Shown one piece after another: positions 1 through 6,144 of a stretch of DNA of 12,517 nt (positions are counted from its first letter, which is position 1; the number at the start of each line of letters is the position of its first letter). This stretch comes from HRBIN23 sp046294495 (GTDB taxonomy: Bacteria; Chloroflexota; Dehalococcoidia; Lucifugimonadales; HRBIN23): positions 1-12,517 of the forward strand of contig JBKBKV010000052.1 in the NCBI GenBank assembly GCA_046294495.1, written 5' to 3'. The notes beneath the pieces were generated by a model that searched no databases, was not told where the DNA came from, and saw only the letters and a list, made by a program, of their open reading frames with translations. Position numbers and translations under genes: made by a program.

Positions 1-70
1 ACTGCCTCAAGTATTGGCATACCTTGTCTACCCGCTCTACATCCACATCGTAGACGATGACCACATACAC
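1..70 (-). CDS. cas2: CRISPR-associated endonuclease Cas2, N-terminal part (runs off window)
   Basis: Cas2 pairs with Cas1 in the integrase that adds spacers to CRISPR arrays. Only the first 23 codons are inside the window. They read MYVVIVYDVDVERVDKVCQY and onward, which matches the first beta strand of Cas2, with the conserved Asp at position 8 in the YDV motif followed by the first helix. I chose the GTG at 70 because a GGAGGT site sits five bases upstream, overlapping the end of the cas6 remnant. An ATG four bases downstream is in another frame and gives no Cas2 sequence. Unlike its neighbours this stretch shows no damage, but the rest is not visible. Family assignment is firm for so short a piece because motif, start and cas context agree. 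Confidence 0.85.
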   Translation of the reverse strand, partial: MYVVIVYDVDVERVDKVCQYLRQ

Positions 71-73
71 CCT

Positions 74-370
74 TTACCTCCCTCTTATCCCCACCATGCC
101 GAAGCCCTGTGCATTGCGCTCCCCAAAGCCCGCTTCGTAACCCACACGCACTAACAGCCCATCCCCCAAGGCCTGGAAGCGCCCCTCAAACCCACGCACT
201 TTTATCACCCGCACCGAGACGAGGCGGGAACGCACCCCCACAAGGGGCTTCAACTGCACCCCCGCACCCCCCAGGGGCTCCATCCCCAGGGCACGAGCCT
301 TGTTGAGCAGGTTCTGGGTAAGCACCTGCTGAAACGCGCCCTCCCACGGGGAGAGAAAGACCTTTACCAA
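74..370 (-). pseudogene. cas6: Cas6 crRNA-processing endoribonuclease, C-terminal half only
   Basis: Cas6 cuts the CRISPR precursor transcript within each repeat. The 98 residues from a TTG at 370 contain the second ferredoxin-like half of Cas6: an asparagine/leucine/lysine-rich helix (QNLLNKARALG, about residues 19-29), a GFEGRF strand, and the terminal glycine-rich loop GYEAGFGERNAQGFGMVG (about 77-94), the family's most diagnostic motif. Full Cas6 is normally 210-270 residues; the N-terminal half, where catalytic residues usually sit, is absent. Directly upstream, after one TAG and in the same frame, comes the end of the HEPN-Csx3 reading frame, so no room exists for the missing half. TTG 370 is only the first possible start, with no convincing ribosome site. 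I infer a truncated, probably inactive remnant. Confidence 0.75.
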
Positions 371-373
371 ACC

Positions 374-1057
374 CTACTCGGCAGAGTGATCAAAGATAAG
401 GACCTCTCCCGTTACTGGGGAACTATACCAAAGGCTGGCGGCCTTGCCGTGCAAAGCGTGGGCGACAGCCAAGTAGAGCCACACCGGCGCCTGGCCTGTC
501 AGCACCACTTTGTTCCCCTCCCCCGCCTGCTCCAGGATCCCTTGCAAATAATGAGGGAGCAAGTCTAGTTTTGCCACATCTCCGTAGATGGACTTCAGAT
601 CTATGGTTACCCTTCCCCACATCAGGGCACCCTCTGGGGCATCTTGGAGCAGTTGCATCAATAAGTCGAGGATGCCTTGTGCACGCTTTTTTATGCTGTC
701 GGGTTTGGCGGGGGGCGTGCTCATGCCGCAGTGGGCCACACTGTTACGCAGTTGGGTCAGTTGATCCCATATCTCTATTTCCCTGCTGGCAGGTGCCTTT
801 TGGTCCAGAAGGGTTTGGAGGGTCTGGCCCAACTGTCGTTCCACATCTTCCCGCTCTTTTACGCTCAACCAGTTGCCATGTCCACGCTTCAACATGGCCC
901 AACTCACCACCCATTCCCTGGCCAGGGTTAGGGCCTGGACGACCAGGCCTTTATCCAGGTAATATCGCACGAGGGCCAGCTGCTTCTGCAGGTTCTCCTT
1001 GTCTAGACACAATACGGCTAATGGTGGCCTTCTTCGTTGCCCGCAGATAGGCAGCAA
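374..1057 (-). pseudogene. TM1812/Csx1-type CRISPR effector, HEPN domain joined to a Csx3-like domain (C-terminal part of broken gene)
   Basis: This frame of 227 codons holds the back part of a type III CRISPR ancillary effector. Residues about 17-140 are helical and contain RNSVAH at 104-109, the R-X4-H motif of HEPN ribonucleases, which in Csx1/Csm6 proteins cut RNA when cyclic oligoadenylate binds a CARF domain. Residues about 146-226 resemble Csx3 (Crn3): a valine-rich strand, then VVLTGQAPVWLYLAVAHALH, matching the family pattern of a glycine strand followed by P-I/V-W-L and an A-H helix, then a WYSSPVTGEVLIFDH strand pair. The Asp usual in the Csx3 Y-D-P motif is Ser here, and the last 20 or so family residues are missing at the TAG. 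The first dozen or so codons are out-of-frame sequence; the true upstream part lies in the frame listed next. HEPN and Csx3 parts are uninterrupted. Confidence 0.72.
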
Positions 1058-1244
1058 CGGTAAACGCCATCAGGGGGATGGAGCGAAAGGAATGGGTTAT
1101 ATTCAGGATAACCTCGTCCCCTTCATTCACGGCCGACACAATCTTGTCAAAGATCTCCCAGAGTTCTGCCTCCGACCTTCCTTCAGGAATCTCCAGCGGT
1201 TGCAGGTGTCCCGCTAACTTATCAGGTTGAAAAGGGGCACGGTC
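954..1244 (-). pseudogene. CARF-domain fragment of the same TM1812/Csx1-type effector (frameshifted, N-terminus lost)
   Basis: In another minus frame, coding sense runs from about 1235 to about 1008. It contains LEIPEGRSEAELWEIFD, then GDEVILNITHSFRSIPL, the hallmark D-x-T-H-x-F-R-S/x-x-P motif of the TM1812-type CARF family, followed by a helix rich in alanine and the strand ATISRIV. After roughly 1010 this frame becomes nonsense, while the HEPN frame starts to make sense (LDKENLQKQ at about 1003), so one gene has suffered a frameshift or small indel there. CARF domains bind cyclic oligoadenylate made by Cas10. The first CARF strand (normally a G-T-G-type nucleotide loop) is missing: upstream of about 1235 the sequence belongs to a Cas7 remnant. 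I infer a deletion that fused two neighbouring cas genes. Confidence 0.7.
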
Positions 1245-1771
1245 TCAAAGTCATACTTAATCCTCGCTTTCGCGGAGCCCAGGTCCCTATCTATCCCTAC
1301 CCCATCCCACACTTCGGTTAGGCGCACCATGTTGCCCTCGTTGGCTAACAGGGCATCCTGGAATGCCACGCGAGACGCTATCCAGAGTGATCCGAAGAGG
1401 CGACAAGCAGTGCACGTCTGCCCCCAAAGCTCCTGGGTGAGCCTCTGGTCATTGATATGGCCGTTTTCAGTGGCACGCCTAGTTATGCAGGCCTTGCATC
1501 TGGAGCAGTTGGAACAACAGTTACCGCCACATCACTTACATCCCTTACATGCACTACCACAGGTGGCAACAACACAGCACCCCTGCTCATCCAGTGGATC
1601 GCACGCCCAGAGTCTTTGGGCTTGGTATGTTTTTCCCAGAGCATCCAGGGTGCGCAGCAAGCGCTCCCCATAGGAGCGCACAACCCCCTTAAGCCGTGGG
1701 ATGCCCAAGTCATTCTCCCAGCCAACCGAGAGGTGGCGGAAACAAAGCGTTTGTGTGGATACCCGAACCCC
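1214..1771 (-). pseudogene. Cas7-family RAMP protein (Csm3/Csx7-like) remnant with internal stop
   Basis: A minus-strand frame between stops at 1772-1774 and 1214-1216, broken by a TGA at 1532-1534, carries clear backbone-RAMP motifs. Upstream of the TGA is GIPRLKGVVRSYGERLLR, a variant of the family's I-P-G-S-S-L-K-G-x-x-R-S motif from which two or three residues seem lost. Downstream are CTACRLFGSLWIASRVAFQD (the C-x-x-C-x-L-F-G-S motif) and GVGIDRDLG followed by KYDFETVPL, typical of Csm3/Csx7 subunits that line crRNA in type III complexes. Between them is a segment with twelve cysteines, interrupted by the TGA. The protein stops short just after the V-P-L strand, where CARF sequence begins in another frame. 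The start is not identifiable; some N-terminal sense may lie in a third frame near 1725-1755. Confidence 0.7.
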
Positions 1772-1774
1772 CTA

Positions 1775-1968
1775 CACCCGGGCGCTTGGGGCGCTGTATC
1801 CCTTGCAGGCCACGCCCCAGGCCGTTGACGCCCCTTCGCCCTTTTTGGTATCGTCAACATGGCAGATAAAGCGGTGAGGGGGCCATCCCCTTTTGTTCGC
1901 ACCAGCGCCGCGCATCGCGGCCGGCCAGAACGGGCCAGGCCCCCGCCCTTCAGAACGGAAGGACCTCT
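1775..1968. other. Intergenic spacer between the cas remnant and yidC
   Basis: I see no convincing gene in this stretch. There is no rpmH or rnpA sequence, although these usually precede yidC. It holds a possible yidC promoter (separate entry) and a short perfect hairpin, GCCGCG-CAT-CGCGGC at 1907-1921, with no T-run after it. A minus-strand frame starting at ATG 1860 is open but gives no recognisable protein. Confidence 0.5.
1825..1854 (+). promoter_or_regulatory. Possible yidC promoter inside an inverted repeat
   Basis: TTGACG at 1825-1830 and TATCGT at 1849-1854, 18 bases apart, resemble -35 and -10 boxes (5/6 and 4/6 matches). The perfect inverted repeat GTTGACG (1824-1830) / CGTCAAC (1852-1858) covers both, which would suit an operator. 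The distance to the yidC GTG is about 115 bases. This is pattern matching only. Confidence 0.3.
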
Positions 1969-2808
1969 GTGGAGTTCATCGGGCTCCTCTGGAGCGAGGG
2001 CATTCTAAGGCCTATGGTCAACAGCCTAGTGGCCCTCTACGCCCTCTTAGGGCACAACCTGGGCTTGGCCATCATCTTCTTCACCATCCTCATCCGTGTC
2101 GTTACCTTCCCTCTTACCCTCAAGCAGTTGAAGCAGAGCAGGGCCATGGCCGACCTCCAGCCTAAGATGGCCGAAATCCAGAAGCGCTACGCCAAAGACC
2201 CCCGCAAGCGCTCCGAGGAAACTATGCGCCTCTACCGCCAGGCGGGGGTCAACCCTGTGGGGTGTTTAGGCCCCATGCTTATCCAGTTCCCCATCTGGAT
2301 CGGTCTCTACCAGGCGCTGGTGGAGGCGGTGCCCTCTACCCCCGATTCCCTCCTGGCCCTCTCCAAACGCCTCTACTCCTGGCTACCACTTGCCCACCAG
2401 CAAGTCCCCCTGGCCAACCATTTCCTGTGGCTCGACCTGGGACGCCCCGACCCTACGCCCCTGCTTCCCCTGCTGGTAGGCCTCTCCATGTGGGTGCAGC
2501 AGAAGATGACCACCTACCCTACCCAGGACCCCCGTCAGCAGCAGACCAACCAGATGCTCTTGTGGATGATGCCCCTGATGTTTACCTTCTTCACCTTTCA
2601 GTTCCCCAGCGGCCTGGCCCTCTATTGGGTGATTTCCAACCTGGTAGGCATAGCCATGCAATACTTCGTAACGGGCTGGGGTGGCCTAGAGGAGTTGTGG
2701 AGACGCCGTCCAAAGGAAGCACCCGCTGTGCAGGAAGTCCAAGCGCCCACGCCCGGCAAGGGCAAGGAGCCTGAGCGCCGTCCCACCAAGAAGGCCCCCC
2801 ACTCGTAA
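1969..2808 (+). CDS. yidC: Membrane protein insertase YidC (OxaA), short Gram-positive-like form
   Basis: YidC inserts proteins into the cytoplasmic membrane, alone or with SecYEG. The 279 residues lack the large periplasmic domain of proteobacterial YidC, as is usual for the short form. Segment 30-48 (LGLAIIFFTILIRVVTFPL) is the first core helix and includes Arg43, the conserved groove arginine. Residues 50-90 form the charged cytoplasmic helical hairpin. NPVGCLGPMLIQFPIWIGLY (95-114) and FPSGLALYWVISNL (212-225) are the family's most conserved helices. The tail (245-279) is basic and proline-rich, as often seen in ribosome-binding YidC tails. GTG at 1969 is chosen because AAGGA lies five to six bases upstream and the protein begins just before the first helix. 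It heads an operon with jag twelve bases downstream. Confidence 0.93.
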   Translation: MEFIGLLWSEGILRPMVNSLVALYALLGHNLGLAIIFFTILIRVVTFPLTLKQLKQSRAMADLQPKMAEIQKRYAKDPRKRSEETMRLYRQAGVNPVGCLGPMLIQFPIWIGLYQALVEAVPSTPDSLLALSKRLYSWLPLAHQQVPLANHFLWLDLGRPDPTPLLPLLVGLSMWVQQKMTTYPTQDPRQQQTNQMLLWMMPLMFTFFTFQFPSGLALYWVISNLVGIAMQYFVTGWGGLEELWRRRPKEAPAVQEVQAPTPGKGKEPERRPTKKAPHS

Positions 2809-2820
2809 GGAGACACTCGT

Positions 2821-3624
2821 ATGCAGGAGCAACAGCAGGTAGAAGTATCGGCGCGAAGCGTGGAAGAGGCGATAGAAGTGGCCCTCCGTCAGTTGGAGGC
2901 CAAACGGGATGAAGTGGAAGTGGAGGTCCTCTCCCGGGGCAAGCCTGGCTTCCTGGGTTTTGGGGCCGAGATGGCGCGGGTAAGGGTGCGCCGTCTCCCC
3001 AAAACCTCCCTCCTCCCTAACGCGCTGATGGCTAAAGAGGTTGTGGATACCCTCCTGAAGCATATGGGTGTTGCTGCCACGGCAACCCTGGGCCCCCCCA
3101 GCCCCGACAATCCCGAGGCAACAGTCATAGAAATTTCAGGCGACGATGCTGGGCTCCTGATCGGACGCAAGGGGGAAAGCCTCCGCGCCCTCCAGTTTCT
3201 GGTAAACCTCATCATAGCCCAGCGCGCTGGTGAGCAGGGCACCCCCGTGCTCCTGGATGTGGAGCACTACAAAGAGAGGCGCACAAAAGCCATCCAAAAC
3301 TTGGCCCTCCGAGTAGCGGAACGAGTGGCCCAGACGGGCCACCCTATCTCCCTGGAACCAATGCCCCCAGGGGAGCGCCGCATTATCCACCTGACCCTGG
3401 CTAACCACCCAGCCGTGAAAACCGAGAGCGTAGGGGAAGGGGATGAGCGCAAGGTGGTTATACTGCCTAAGGAGAAAGCCCAACGCCGCCCCCGCCAAGG
3501 ACGCCCCCCGGTTGCCCCACACCCCAGAAAAACCCCAGAGCCGGAAAGTGCCACCCAGCCCCCTCCTGGTGTGAAGGCTGGGCCTCCCCAAAGCCCCGAG
3601 ACCCCACCCGTTACCAACCCTTGA
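2821..3624 (+). CDS. jag: Jag/KhpB RNA-binding protein (Jag_N, KH, R3H)
   Basis: Jag (KhpB) is a cytoplasmic RNA-binding protein usually encoded next to yidC and linked to cell division and envelope regulation in other bacteria. The 267 residues show the Jag_N domain (about 8-58, with SVEEAIEVALRQL and the SRGKPGFLGFG loop), a KH domain (about 100-160) with GRKG at 115-118 as the RNA-gripping G-x-x-G loop, and an R3H domain (about 150-215), where the expected arginine and histidine occur in GERRIIHLTLANH. Residues 220-267 are an extra proline- and basic-rich tail, probably disordered. ATG 2821 follows AAGGAGA overlapping the yidC stop, so the two genes are likely co-transcribed and perhaps coupled. 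pfkB begins four bases after its stop. Confidence 0.93.
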   Translation: MQEQQQVEVSARSVEEAIEVALRQLEAKRDEVEVEVLSRGKPGFLGFGAEMARVRVRRLPKTSLLPNALMAKEVVDTLLKHMGVAATATLGPPSPDNPEATVIEISGDDAGLLIGRKGESLRALQFLVNLIIAQRAGEQGTPVLLDVEHYKERRTKAIQNLALRVAERVAQTGHPISLEPMPPGERRIIHLTLANHPAVKTESVGEGDERKVVILPKEKAQRRPRQGRPPVAPHPRKTPEPESATQPPPGVKAGPPQSPETPPVTNP

Positions 3625-3628
3625 GGCC

Positions 3629-4465
3629 GTGGATGCCCCTCGCTTTCTGGCTGTAGGACATGTCGTTCTGGACCGCACCCCTAGGGGGGTGCGATGGGGT
3701 GGGGCGGCCACCTATGCGGCCCTGGCCGCCGCCCGGTGGGGCGTGCCCACCGCCCTCCTCACCGCCGGGAACCGCTCCCCCGCCCTGGAGGGCGTGGCAG
3801 TCCACTGTAAGCCCAGCCCCCTCTGCACCACCTTTGAGAACCGCTACAGCAATGGCACCCGCCTCCAACGCCTTCTGGGACGGGCAGCACCCCTGGAACC
3901 AGAGGACCTGCCCACCCCCTGGAAAGAGGCGGGGATTGTCCTGTTGGCCCCCGTTGCACAAGAGGTCTCTCCCTCCTTCTCGGGATGCTTTGACCGCGCC
4001 ATCCTTGGGGCTGCCCCTCAGGGCTGGCTCCGCCGCTGGACACCAAATGGCTTGGTGCATCCCTCCCCCCTCCCAGATACCTTCCCCCTCACACGCTTGC
4101 ACGCCCTCATCGCCTCCCAGGAGGATGTGGACACCCCTACCCAGTTCGCCCGCTGGGCCGAGCAGGTGCCCTTGGTGGTGATGACTCGGGGGCGTGAAGG
4201 GGCTGTCCTCTGGGAGCGGGGGAACGCCCACCTTGTGCCCACAGCCCCCGTTGAAGAGGTAGACCCCACAGGAGCCGGGGATGTCTTCGCCGCCATCTTC
4301 CTGCTGCGCCTGTGGGAGACAGGCTCGGCGTGGGAAGCGGCCCTCTGGGCCTCGGCGGCGGGTGCCCTGTGCGTGCAGAAGCGCGGCCTGGCAGGCGTCC
4401 CTACCCGTGGACAGGTAGCACGCCTGCTATCATCACAGGCGTGGCAGGGGTTGAGGAAACAATGA
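3629..4465 (+). CDS. PfkB-family carbohydrate (ribokinase-like) kinase
   Basis: This 278-residue protein belongs to the ribokinase/PfkB family, which phosphorylates sugars, nucleosides or similar alcohols with ATP. FLAVGHVVLDR (6-16) is the first strand, WGGAATYAALAAARWG (23-38) the substrate-side glycine motif, and DPTGAGDVFAAIFL (212-225) the second family signature, containing the anion hole and catalytic Asp218. VVMTRGREGAVLW (183-195) is the usual strand before it. It is on the short side for the family (about 300) and the substrate cannot be told from sequence. The GTG at 3629 lies four bases after the jag stop; TGAGG just upstream is a weak, close ribosome site, so translation is probably coupled to jag. 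No transporter or pathway partner is nearby to hint at the sugar. Confidence 0.88.
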   Translation: MDAPRFLAVGHVVLDRTPRGVRWGGAATYAALAAARWGVPTALLTAGNRSPALEGVAVHCKPSPLCTTFENRYSNGTRLQRLLGRAAPLEPEDLPTPWKEAGIVLLAPVAQEVSPSFSGCFDRAILGAAPQGWLRRWTPNGLVHPSPLPDTFPLTRLHALIASQEDVDTPTQFARWAEQVPLVVMTRGREGAVLWERGNAHLVPTAPVEEVDPTGAGDVFAAIFLLRLWETGSAWEAALWASAAGALCVQKRGLAGVPTRGQVARLLSSQAWQGLRKQ

Positions 4466-4467
4466 AG

Positions 4468-4496
4468 AGGGGCCTGAGAACGACCCCCAGGCCCCT
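4468..4496. terminator. Hairpin between convergent pfkB and hsp20
   Basis: AGGGGCCTG (4468-4476) and CAGGCCCCT (4488-4496) form a perfect nine-pair stem with an eleven-base loop, three bases after the pfkB stop and about 20 bases beyond the hsp20 stop on the other strand. No proper T-run follows on either side, so it may be a weak or Rho-assisted bidirectional terminator. Confidence 0.55.
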
Positions 4497-4517
4497 TCAA
4501 CTCCACTCACACGAAGG

Positions 4518-4985
4518 CTAAACGGTTGTGCCCTCAACTGTCTTCCCGATGCGCACCTTGATGGCCTTGCGCTGTGCCTCGGGAAGGCGGGGAATGGTGA
4601 TGGTCAGGACGCCGTTCTCGTAGTGGGCGTCAGCCTTTTCTGTGTCAAGGCCAGCGGGGAGGGTAACGCTTCGGCAGAAGGAGCCATACGCCCGCTCCCG
4701 GAGCAGATAGTCCTCCTCCTTTACCTCCCGCTCCTCTTTCACCTCCCCCTCAATGGTGAGGACATTCTCCTGAAAACTTACCTCCACCTTCTCGGGAGGA
4801 ACGCCCGGTAGGTTGGCCTTGACCACCACCTTGTCCTTCTCCTGGATCACATCCAGGGTGGGTGCCCACGGCTCGTGAATGTGCCAGAAAAACCGGGACG
4901 GACGGAAGAACTCGTCCATCATCCGCTCCATCCGACGGGTGGCGGCCTCTAGTTCGCGGAAGGGTTCCCAACGACGGATAACCAC
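4518..4985 (-). CDS. hsp20: Small heat-shock protein, Hsp20/alpha-crystallin family
   Basis: Hsp20 proteins are ATP-independent holdases that keep unfolded proteins soluble, handing them to DnaK/DnaJ. The 155 residues have a short N-terminal arm with a helical ELEAATRRMERMMDEFF stretch, an alpha-crystallin domain (about 40-133) with NLPGVPPEKVEV and the signature EN-GVLTITIP (123-132), and a C-terminal I-x-V-x-I-type tail (IKVRI, 142-146) that drives oligomer assembly. I chose GTG 4985 because GGAGGT sits five bases upstream. A longer open frame back to 5066 would swallow a strong promoter (5038-5066) and adds residues with no family likeness. The gene is divergent from dnaJ, consistent with a shared heat-shock role, and is transcribed alone. 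Confidence 0.93.
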   Translation of the reverse strand: MVIRRWEPFRELEAATRRMERMMDEFFRPSRFFWHIHEPWAPTLDVIQEKDKVVVKANLPGVPPEKVEVSFQENVLTIEGEVKEEREVKEEDYLLRERAYGSFCRSVTLPAGLDTEKADAHYENGVLTITIPRLPEAQRKAIKVRIGKTVEGTTV

Positions 4986-5037
4986 GCTCCACCTCCTGTG
5001 CAGTAGATGTGCCAGGCTTCCGCCTGACCCACAAAAT

Positions 5038-5066
5038 ACAATAGCATAGGGGGTTGTCCATGTCAA
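5038..5066 (-). promoter_or_regulatory. hsp20 promoter
   Basis: On the minus strand TTGACA (5066-5061) and TATTGT (5043-5038) are separated by 17 bases, and TG stands one base before the -10 box as in extended -10 promoters. It lies about 50 bases before the hsp20 GTG. No CIRCE or HAIR element overlaps it. Confidence 0.65.
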
Positions 5067-5095
5067 GAGTTATCCCAATATGCGTCTAAATAATA

Positions 5096-5125
5096 TTGAC
5101 ACAATTTGTATCATCTTGCTAACCT
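5096..5125 (+). promoter_or_regulatory. dnaJ promoter with palindromic candidate operator
   Basis: TTGACA at 5096-5101 is a perfect -35 box; the best -10 is TAACCT at 5120-5125 (18-base spacer), which is weak. The -35 overlaps the near-palindrome TGACACAA-T-TTGTATCA (5097-5113; seven of eight half-site positions pair). A weak -10 plus a palindrome over the -35 suggests a regulated promoter. The consensus CIRCE is absent. Confidence 0.5.
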
Positions 5126-5143
5126 GGGTAAGAGGAGGGTGCG

Positions 5144-6094
5144 ATGCCCAGGGACTACTACGAAGTGCTGGGTGTGGGACGCAGTGCCACTGACAAAGAG
5201 ATCCGCGCCGCCTACCGTAAGTTGGCCATGCGCTACCACCCTGACCGCAACCCCGGCAACAAAGAGGCCGAGGCGCGCTTCAAGGAGATCAACGAGGCCT
5301 ACGAAGTCCTCTCGGACCCGGAGAAGCGCCGCCTCTACGACCAGTATGGCCACCAGTGGCGCGTTGCCCAGCAGTATGGCGCCGCCACAGCAGAGGCCAC
5401 CCAGCAAGGCCCTTTCACCTGGACTTGGCGCACCCAGACCACTACCCCTGAAGACCTGTTTGCTGACCTGCTGGGGGAAGACCTGCTAGAGCGCTTCTTC
5501 GGGACACGCACCCGCCCATCCCGCCGTGTCGCCGAGCAGGAGGTTGGCATCTCCCTGGAAGAGGCCTTCAACGGCACCCGCCGGGTATTAGAAATCCCCA
5601 CCGAACACCCCTGCCCCTCCTGTCGGGGAACAGGGCATAGCGGACGCGGCGTCTGCCCCTCTTGCAGAGGGCGAGGCACCCTCACGGGCCCCATGCGGGT
5701 AGAGGTTACCATTCCCCCCGGCGTGGACACCGGCTCCCGAGTGCGGGTAGCCCCTGGCGGCCAGGAGTTGTTCCTACGCATTGTGGTGCGCCCCCATCCC
5801 CACTTTCAGCGCCAAGGGGCAGACCTGCGCACCGAGGTGGAAGTGCCCCTCTACACCGCCATCCTGGGCGGGGAGGTGGTGGTGCCCACCCTCCAGGGGC
5901 GTATAGCCCTTACCATCCCCCCACAGACGCAAAACGGCGCCGTATTCCGTCTCGCAGGGCAGGGCATGCCTCACCTGGCCAACCCCTCCCGTCGAGGGGA
6001 CCTGCATGTGGTGGTGAAGGTTCGCCTCCCCACAGACCTCACCGAAGAGGAGCGCCGCCTCTTCCAGCGCCTGCGGGACATGCGCCCCTCCTAA
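5144..6094 (+). CDS. dnaJ: DnaJ-family co-chaperone with a reduced zinc finger
   Basis: DnaJ-type proteins bring unfolded clients to DnaK and trigger its ATPase. The 316 residues start with a J domain (3-69) with the HPD motif at 32-34. A linker without a clear glycine/phenylalanine run follows. Residues 157-178 contain just two C-x-x-C-x-G-x-G repeats (CPSCRGTG and CPSCRGRG), where classic DnaJ has four; this would make a single zinc site. The C-terminal substrate-binding barrels follow (about 183-295, with PPGVDTGSRVRV and GGEVVVPTLQGRIALTIP). It is thus between type I DnaJ and type II CbpA in layout. ATG 5144 follows AGGAGGG by three to four bases. No dnaK or grpE is visible in the window; hsp20 is the divergent neighbour. 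Confidence 0.9.
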   Translation: MPRDYYEVLGVGRSATDKEIRAAYRKLAMRYHPDRNPGNKEAEARFKEINEAYEVLSDPEKRRLYDQYGHQWRVAQQYGAATAEATQQGPFTWTWRTQTTTPEDLFADLLGEDLLERFFGTRTRPSRRVAEQEVGISLEEAFNGTRRVLEIPTEHPCPSCRGTGHSGRGVCPSCRGRGTLTGPMRVEVTIPPGVDTGSRVRVAPGGQELFLRIVVRPHPHFQRQGADLRTEVEVPLYTAILGGEVVVPTLQGRIALTIPPQTQNGAVFRLAGQGMPHLANPSRRGDLHVVVKVRLPTDLTEEERRLFQRLRDMRPS

Positions 6095-6144
6095 AAGGGG
6101 GGATGATATTATAGGGGAAGATCACCCGTCAGGGAAAGGCATCC

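Noticed and set aside
1000..1020. Programmed frameshift between the CARF and HEPN frames
   Set aside because: No slippery heptamer or downstream structure seen; nearby genes show other damage.
1532..1534. Selenocysteine or programmed readthrough at the TGA
   Set aside because: No evident SECIS-like hairpin was identified, and neighbouring frameshifts make ordinary decay more likely. Kept as a check in the findings.
571..1828. Several plus-strand open frames (571-1050, 1227-1673, 1457-1828)
   Set aside because: No ribosome sites or family likeness; they lie opposite the minus-strand cas remnants, which do have motifs.
1483..1902. Minus-strand frame of 139 codons from 1902
   Set aside because: Mostly opposite sense to no known motif; the Cas7 motifs are in a different minus frame. 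At best a few N-terminal residues of the Cas7 remnant (near 1725-1755) are in this frame.
1..1968. CRISPR array inside the window
   Set aside because: No repeated 24-40 base unit with spacers was found; an array, if any, lies to the left of cas2.
4986..5066. Longer hsp20 starting at 5066
   Set aside because: The extension would contain the promoter, lacks a ribosome site, and is unlike Hsp20 proteins.
4986..5143. CIRCE (HrcA) or HAIR (HspR) operator at hsp20/dnaJ
   Set aside because: The consensus arms TTAGCACTC/GAGTGCTAA and CTTGAGT/ACTCAAG are absent.
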